Shown here piece after piece: positions 59,823 to 64,000 of a stretch of DNA of 64,000 nt; the stretch's first letter is position 1, and every line of letters starts with the position of its first letter. A model generated the notes under the pieces. The model made no database searches, was not told where the DNA came from, and saw only the letters and a list, made by a program, of their open reading frames with translations. Both the position numbers and the translations under genes were made by a program. The stretch is from Streptomyces griseoruber (GTDB taxonomy: Bacteria; Actinomycetota; Actinomycetes; Streptomycetales; Streptomycetaceae). The stretch spans positions 815,882-879,881 of the forward strand of contig NZ_KQ948764.1 in the NCBI RefSeq assembly GCF_001514205.1, in the 5' to 3' direction.

Positions 59823-61868
59823 ATGACAGGAGTCATGAAATTGGAACAGATCCTGCTCTTCGCCGTGCTCGGCCTCGGCCAGGGGGCACTGATCGCCGGC
59901 ATCGCGCTCGGCGTCGTGGTCACCTACCGGGGCTCGGGCATCATCAACCTGTCCACCGGCGCCGTCGCCATGGTCGCGGCCTATGCCTTCTGGGCCCTGA
60001 CCACCGGTTTCTTCGAGTTCACGCTGCCCGTCGGGCCCGCTCTCGCCGGGGCCCTCGCGGTCGCGGTCGCCGTCGGAGTGCTCACGGAGGTGGCGGTCTT
60101 CAAGCCGCTGCGAACCGTCTCGCCCCTTGCCAAACTCGCGGCCTCGCTCGGTATCCTGCTCACCCTGCAGGCCACCGTGCTCCTGGTCTTCGGGGTTCAG
60201 CCGCAGCAGGCACCGAGCATCCTTCCGGCCGGCACCGTCACCATGCTGGGCATCACCACACCCTCCGACCGCTTCGTCCTGGCCGGACTGGTCGTCGTGA
60301 TCGCCCTGGTCCTCGGGTCCTCGTACCGGTGGAGCCGCTTCGGCCTGGCCACCCGCGCGGCCGCGGAGAACGAACAGGCCGCTCTGCTGGCGGGCCTGTC
60401 ACCCAACAGCGTCTCGATGGCCAACACACTCCTGGCCGCGCTGGTCGCCGGGCTGCTCGGTGTCCTGGCCGCGCCCATCGTCCAGGTCGACTCCATGACG
60501 CTCCCCCTGCAGGTGGTCCCGGCCCTGGCCGCCGCCCTCTTCGCCGGGTTCACCTCGCTGTGGATCGCCTGCACCGCAGGCATCCTCATCGGAGTGCTCC
60601 AGTCGATCGTGTACTACCTGTCCACACAGAGCTGGTTCCCGACCGACAACGGCAACGCCATGCCCGGCCTCCAGCAGCTCCTCGTCTTCGCCCTGATGGT
60701 CGTCGCCCTGTACGTGCGCGGCGCCGGTCTGCCGCGCCGCGGTGAAAGCGTCGAACAGCGGCTGCCCGAGGTGCCCCTGCCCGAGCGGCTGCTGCGTCCC
60801 GCCCTGATATCCGCCGCGGTCGCCGTCGCCGCACTGATCGTGCTCCCGTTCGACTTCCGCCAGGCACTCACGAACTCGATGATCGGCATGGTCATCGTCC
60901 TGTCGTACGTCGTCATCACCGGCTACGTCGGACAGATCTCCGTGATGCAGCTCGCGATCTCCGGAACCGCGGGCTTCGTCCTCTCCCACCTCTCGGTCGG
61001 GTGGGGTATCCCGTTCCCGTTCTCCGCCCTCGGCGCGATGGTGCCGGCCACACTGCTCGGAGCGGCCGCGGGCGTCTCCGCCTTGCGGGTGCGGGGTGTG
61101 AGCCTGGCCGTCGTCACCCTGGCCGCGGCCCTGGCCATGGAACAGGCGCTGTTCAACAACACCTGGTTCGGCGGAACGGCCGGAGTGTCCGTACCCCCGC
61201 CGCGCCTGTTCGGGACCGACCTCGGACCGAAGGCGGACTTCCGCGGCCTGGACGGCAACGAACCCAGCCCCATGTTCGGCTTCCTGGTCCTGGCCGTCAC
61301 CGTCGCGCTCGGACTGTACGTCGCCCACCTCAGGCGCACCGGACTCGGCCGGCGGATGCTCGCCGTCCGCTCCAACGAGCGCGCCGCCGCGGCGGCCGGT
61401 GTCGACGTGCGGGCGGTGAAGATCGCCGCGTTCGCGATCAGTTCCTTCATCGCCAGCGCCGCCGGCACCCTCTACGGCTACAACTTCGGCTCGATCAGCG
61501 CCGCCCGCTTCACCGCTCTGGCCGCCCTCGGCCTGATCGGATTCGCCTACATCGGCGGCATCACGATGGTGTCCGGAGCCGTGATCGCGGGGCTGATGTC
61601 CACCGAGGCGCTGCTGCCCCACGCGCTGGACAAGTGGTTCGGGATCAAGGGGACCTGGGCCCTGCTCTTCGGCGGCGTCTCCCTGATCGTGACGCTGATC
61701 GCCAACCCCGACGGCATCGCGGGCGCCGCCCACCGCCGGAGGACGGCGAAGAGGGCGAAACGTGCGGCGGCCACGACGGGACCACCGAGCGACAGCGCAT
61801 CCACCGTCGGCTCCCCGGAGATCCGCCTCGGCCGTACCGCTGCCGACGCCAAGGAGGTCGCATCGTGA
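59823..61868 (+). CDS. Fused LivH-LivM branched-chain-type ABC permease
   Basis: The 681-residue protein joins two permeases that are usually separate. Residues about 5-300 are LivH-like (VLGLGQGALIAGIALGVVVT, GSGIINLSTGAVAMVAAYAF). Residues about 325-620 are LivM-like (FDFRQALTNSMIGMVIVLSY, TGYVGQISVMQLAISGTAGF, RRTGLGRRMLAVRSNERAAA AAGVD region). The junction is a charged linker (RRGESVEQRLPEVPLPERLL). ATG 59823 has no ribosome site; ATG 59835 has AGGAG only two bases ahead, so the start is uncertain by four codons. The tail of about 50 residues is basic. Its stop overlaps the next GTG start. Confidence 0.9.
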   Translation: MTGVMKLEQILLFAVLGLGQGALIAGIALGVVVTYRGSGIINLSTGAVAMVAAYAFWALTTGFFEFTLPVGPALAGALAVAVAVGVLTEVAVFKPLRTVSPLAKLAASLGILLTLQATVLLVFGVQPQQAPSILPAGTVTMLGITTPSDRFVLAGLVVVIALVLGSSYRWSRFGLATRAAAENEQAALLAGLSPNSVSMANTLLAALVAGLLGVLAAPIVQVDSMTLPLQVVPALAAALFAGFTSLWIACTAGILIGVLQSIVYYLSTQSWFPTDNGNAMPGLQQLLVFALMVVALYVRGAGLPRRGESVEQRLPEVPLPERLLRPALISAAVAVAALIVLPFDFRQALTNSMIGMVIVLSYVVITGYVGQISVMQLAISGTAGFVLSHLSVGWGIPFPFSALGAMVPATLLGAAAGVSALRVRGVSLAVVTLAAALAMEQALFNNTWFGGTAGVSVPPPRLFGTDLGPKADFRGLDGNEPSPMFGFLVLAVTVALGLYVAHLRRTGLGRRMLAVRSNERAAAAAGVDVRAVKIAAFAISSFIASAAGTLYGYNFGSISAARFTALAALGLIGFAYIGGITMVSGAVIAGLMSTEALLPHALDKWFGIKGTWALLFGGVSLIVTLIANPDGIAGAAHRRRTAKRAKRAAATTGPPSDSASTVGSPEIRLGRTAADAKEVAS

Positions 61869-62680
61869 ACGTGCTCTCTGTCCGGCAGTTGGGCGTCAGC
61901 TACGGCGGCGTCCACGCGCTCAGCGATGTCTCCCTGGAGGTCGGCGAGGGCCAACTCGTGGGGCTCATCGGCCCCAACGGGGCCGGCAAGACCACCTTCG
62001 TGGACGCGGTCACCGGCCTCGTCACCGCCCGGGGAAGGGTGGAACTGGACGGCAAGGACCTGACCGGACGGCCGCCCCATGTACGGGCCCGCCGAGGGCT
62101 CGCCCGCACCTTCCAGAGCAGCGAACTCTTCGAAGACCTCACGGTCACGGAGAACCTCCAGGTCACGGCGGACCCTTCGACGTGGTGGACCGCGCTCGGC
62201 GAGACCTTCGGCCGCCGCCCGCCCTCGAACCCCGCTGTCCCGGAGGCCCTCTCGGCCCTGGGGCTGGAGGACCTGGCCGACGCCTCGGCAAGCGAGCTGT
62301 CCCAGGGCAGACGCAAACTCGTCGGTGTGGCACGGGCGTTGGCGGCCCGGCCCCGCGTCATCTGTCTCGACGAACCCGCGGCCGGCCTGGACACGACGGA
62401 GAGCGCCGAACTCGGACACAGACTGCGCGCGGTCGCTGACGCCGGCACCGCGCTGCTCCTCATCGACCACGACATGAGCCTCGTGATGGGGATCTGCGAC
62501 CACATCGTCGTCCTGGAGTTCGGCAAGGTGATCGCCTCCGGGACACCGGCACAGGTCCGAACCGACCCAGCCGTCATCGCCGCCTACCTCGGGGCTTCCG
62601 CCGCCCAGCCCGCCACCGCGTCCGGCACTTCGGGCAATGGCTCCGCCAAGGCCCTCACCAGCACACCGGAGACACCATGA
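61865..62680 (+). CDS. LivG-like ABC importer ATPase
   Basis: This 271-residue protein starts at GTG 61865 within the upstream stop. It shows [20 protein letters not shown] (Walker A), [20 protein letters not shown] (Q loop, LivG-specific), [20 protein letters not shown] (signature LSQGR in place of LSGGQ), [12 protein letters not shown] (Walker B) and [20 protein letters not shown]. It pairs with LivF to drive the fused permease. The shortened segment between the Q loop and the signature is normal for the family. Confidence 0.92.
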   Translation: MNVLSVRQLGVSYGGVHALSDVSLEVGEGQLVGLIGPNGAGKTTFVDAVTGLVTARGRVELDGKDLTGRPPHVRARRGLARTFQSSELFEDLTVTENLQVTADPSTWWTALGETFGRRPPSNPAVPEALSALGLEDLADASASELSQGRRKLVGVARALAARPRVICLDEPAAGLDTTESAELGHRLRAVADAGTALLLIDHDMSLVMGICDHIVVLEFGKVIASGTPAQVRTDPAVIAAYLGASAAQPATASGTSGNGSAKALTSTPETP

Positions 62681-63390
62681 GTACCCCAGTCCTGGAGGTG
62701 GCCGGCCTCACCGCCGGATACGACGGAGCCGCTGTCATCCGCGGGATCGACCTCGAAGTGGGCGAGGGAGAAGTCGTCGCCCTCCTCGGGGCCAACGGAG
62801 CGGGGAAGACCACCACACTCAAGGCCGTCTCCGCCCTGCTGCGCCCACTCGCAGGCACGATCACCTTCAACGGAACGGACCTCGGCAGGATTCCGGCAGC
62901 GACGCGCGCCCGCCTCGGCATCGCCCACGTCCCGGAAGGACGCGGCATCTTCTCCGACCTCACGGTGGCGGAACACCTGCGCCTCAGTCACCGGGGCGAG
63001 CGCCTCGACCAGACGGCCGCCGAGCGTTACTTCCCCGCCCTGTCCCGCCTCCAGGACCGCAAGGCAGGACTGCTCTCCGGCGGCGAGCAGCAGATGCTCG
63101 CCATGGGACGAGCCCTGGCCCGCGGCCCCCAGCTGCTCCTGCTCGACGAGCTCAGCCTCGGCCTGGCACCCATCATCGTCGAGGAGTTGCTGCCCATCGT
63201 CAGGCGCTATGCCGACGACACCGGCTGCGGGGTGCTGCTCGTCGAACAGCACGTCGGGCTCGCCCTCGACATCGCCGACCGCGGCTACGTCCTGTCCCAC
63301 GGCGAGATCACCACGCATGCCACGGCCCGGGAACTCCGGGCCGACCAGTCCCGGATCGTCGCCGGCTACCTCGGCGAACAGCACGCCTGA
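62677..63390 (+). CDS. LivF-like ABC importer ATPase
   Basis: The 237-residue protein overlaps the LivG-like gene by four bases. It has [20 protein letters not shown] (Walker A), [20 protein letters not shown] (LivF-type Q-loop region, PEGRGIF), [20 protein letters not shown] (signature) and [13 protein letters not shown] (Walker B with Leu-Ser where most ATPases have Pro-Ser). It completes the importer. Confidence 0.93.
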   Translation: MSTPVLEVAGLTAGYDGAAVIRGIDLEVGEGEVVALLGANGAGKTTTLKAVSALLRPLAGTITFNGTDLGRIPAATRARLGIAHVPEGRGIFSDLTVAEHLRLSHRGERLDQTAAERYFPALSRLQDRKAGLLSGGEQQMLAMGRALARGPQLLLLDELSLGLAPIIVEELLPIVRRYADDTGCGVLLVEQHVGLALDIADRGYVLSHGEITTHATARELRADQSRIVAGYLGEQHA

Positions 63391-63516
63391 CCCGGCCGGG
63401 CGGCCCCAACCGCCCGACACCGCAACCCCCGTGAGCCCGAACCGCTCGGGCAGCCCACCCCCTGCGACCCGGCGGGGCACTCAGGGCTGCCCCGCACACC
63501 CAGGACAAGGAGTCCG

Positions 63517-64000
63517 ATGTTCACCTTCGACAGCGAAGACGGCGTCCAGATCCACGTGCACGTATGGAAGCCGGACACCCCACCGCGAGCCGTCGTCCAG
63601 ATAGCCCACGGCATGGGAGAGCACGCCGGCCGTTACGCCCCCCTCGCGGCGGAGCTGACCGCCCAGGGATACACCGTCTATGCCAACGATCACCGCGGAC
63701 ACGGGCTGAGCAGGCACGCCGAGCCCGGTCATCTCGGGGACGACGGCTGGAACCGACTCGTCGGTGACATGGCCACCCTGTCGGAGACCATCCGCGAGCA
63801 GCACCCCGGCCTGCCCCTGGTGCTGCTCGGGCACAGCCTCGGTTCCTTCGCCTCGCAGCAGTACGTCCTGGACCACTCCCACCTGATCGACGCGCTCGCT
63901 CTCGCCGGTACCACCGCGGTCGACGTCATGCTCGCGGCACAGGCGCGGGACGCCGCGGAGGGAGGAGACCCGTTCCTCGCGCTCAACCAGGCGTTCCAGC
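63517..64000 (+). CDS. Alpha/beta hydrolase, monoacylglycerol-lipase-like (partial)
   Basis: ATG 63517 follows AAGGAG. The 161 residues in the window read FTFDSEDGVQIHVHVWKPDT, IAHGMGEHAGRYAPLAAELT, NDHRGHGLSR and LLGHSLGSFASQQYVLDH. These are the HGMGEH oxyanion region and the GHSLG nucleophile elbow of serine hydrolases of the lysophospholipase/monoacylglycerol lipase group. The remaining triad residues are beyond the window. It lies 126 bases after the importer genes, in the same direction, and may hydrolyse the imported ester or a lipid. Confidence 0.88.
   Translation, partial: MFTFDSEDGVQIHVHVWKPDTPPRAVVQIAHGMGEHAGRYAPLAAELTAQGYTVYANDHRGHGLSRHAEPGHLGDDGWNRLVGDMATLSETIREQHPGLPLVLLGHSLGSFASQQYVLDHSHLIDALALAGTTAVDVMLAAQARDAAEGGDPFLALNQAFQ

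Noticed and set aside
1..64000. CRISPR arrays, rRNA genes or an origin of replication
   Set aside because: No spaced repeats of 25-40 bases, no rRNA-like stretches and no DnaA-box clusters were noticed on reading both strands.

Overview
The window is high-GC actinobacterial DNA and most likely a Streptomyces chromosome, from an arm or a variable region. The signs are strong G/C third positions, many GTG starts, chains of ATGA/GTGA stop-start overlaps, an ECF41 sigma factor, an Mbl-like actin, secreted GH5 enzymes, SARP-type regulators and many one-component regulators. No species can be fixed from the sequence alone.

Layout. (1) 1-11.0 kb: the end of an acyl-CoA carboxylase carboxyltransferase. 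Next comes a four-gene NTP-dependent conflict-type operon: trypsin-co-occurring protein, trypsin-VMAP protease, MoxR ATPase, and a giant SAV_2336-type protein carrying a pseudokinase and a pseudo-HAD domain. An ECF41 sigma factor coupled to an MMPL exporter follows. (2) 11.0-16.5 kb: a scar zone. It holds a GNAT stub joined to an IS630 transposase remnant, an intact LRV-repeat protein, a UvrA stub back-to-back with a TPR-regulator stub, an MMPL tail, and a self-standing TnpB element with recognisable ends. (3) 16.6-21.7 kb: Mbl-like actin, a GH5 enzyme under two LacI-type operators, an LLM oxidoreductase, and a divergent XRE/SDR pair. (4) 21.8-27.3 kb: the most interesting part. A three-gene operon ends in a TIR-like protein. 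It is followed by a divergent pair, both members of which carry a ThsA-type Macro domain, one behind two membrane helices and one behind a SARP/BTAD DNA-binding module. The upstream membrane protein and the TIR protein share a near-identical Asn-rich tail/head motif.

(5) 27.3-37.7 kb: carbohydrate genes (GH36 alpha-galactosidase, GH5 with ricin-B lectin and its LacI regulator), a TetR/dehydrogenase pair with twin operators, an AraC regulator, and several pseudogenes. (6) 37.9-41.0 kb: a coupled operon of a 44-residue basic peptide, an ABC exporter and a Ser/Thr kinase. (7) 41.3-47.3 kb: PadR and SnoaL-like genes, an IS3 remnant, a DUF418 membrane protein, and a NarL-type two-component system flanked by a second, truncated DUF418 gene. 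(8) 47.6-64 kb: a catabolic/uptake block. It has a TauD-like dioxygenase and TetR, a Rieske oxygenase with its PDR-type reductase, a NitT/TauT-type ABC importer, a guanine-deaminase-like enzyme, a tRNA 3' fragment, a TetR, a Liv-type importer with fused LivH-LivM permease, and the start of an alpha/beta hydrolase.

Working together: region 4 looks like a TIR-signal/Macro-receptor immune locus with an added transcriptional arm. Region 8 looks like import and oxidative breakdown of a small, possibly nitrogen-heterocyclic, compound. The two GH5 genes, about 18 kb apart, carry related TACGTA-centred palindromes and may share the LacI regulator at 35 kb.
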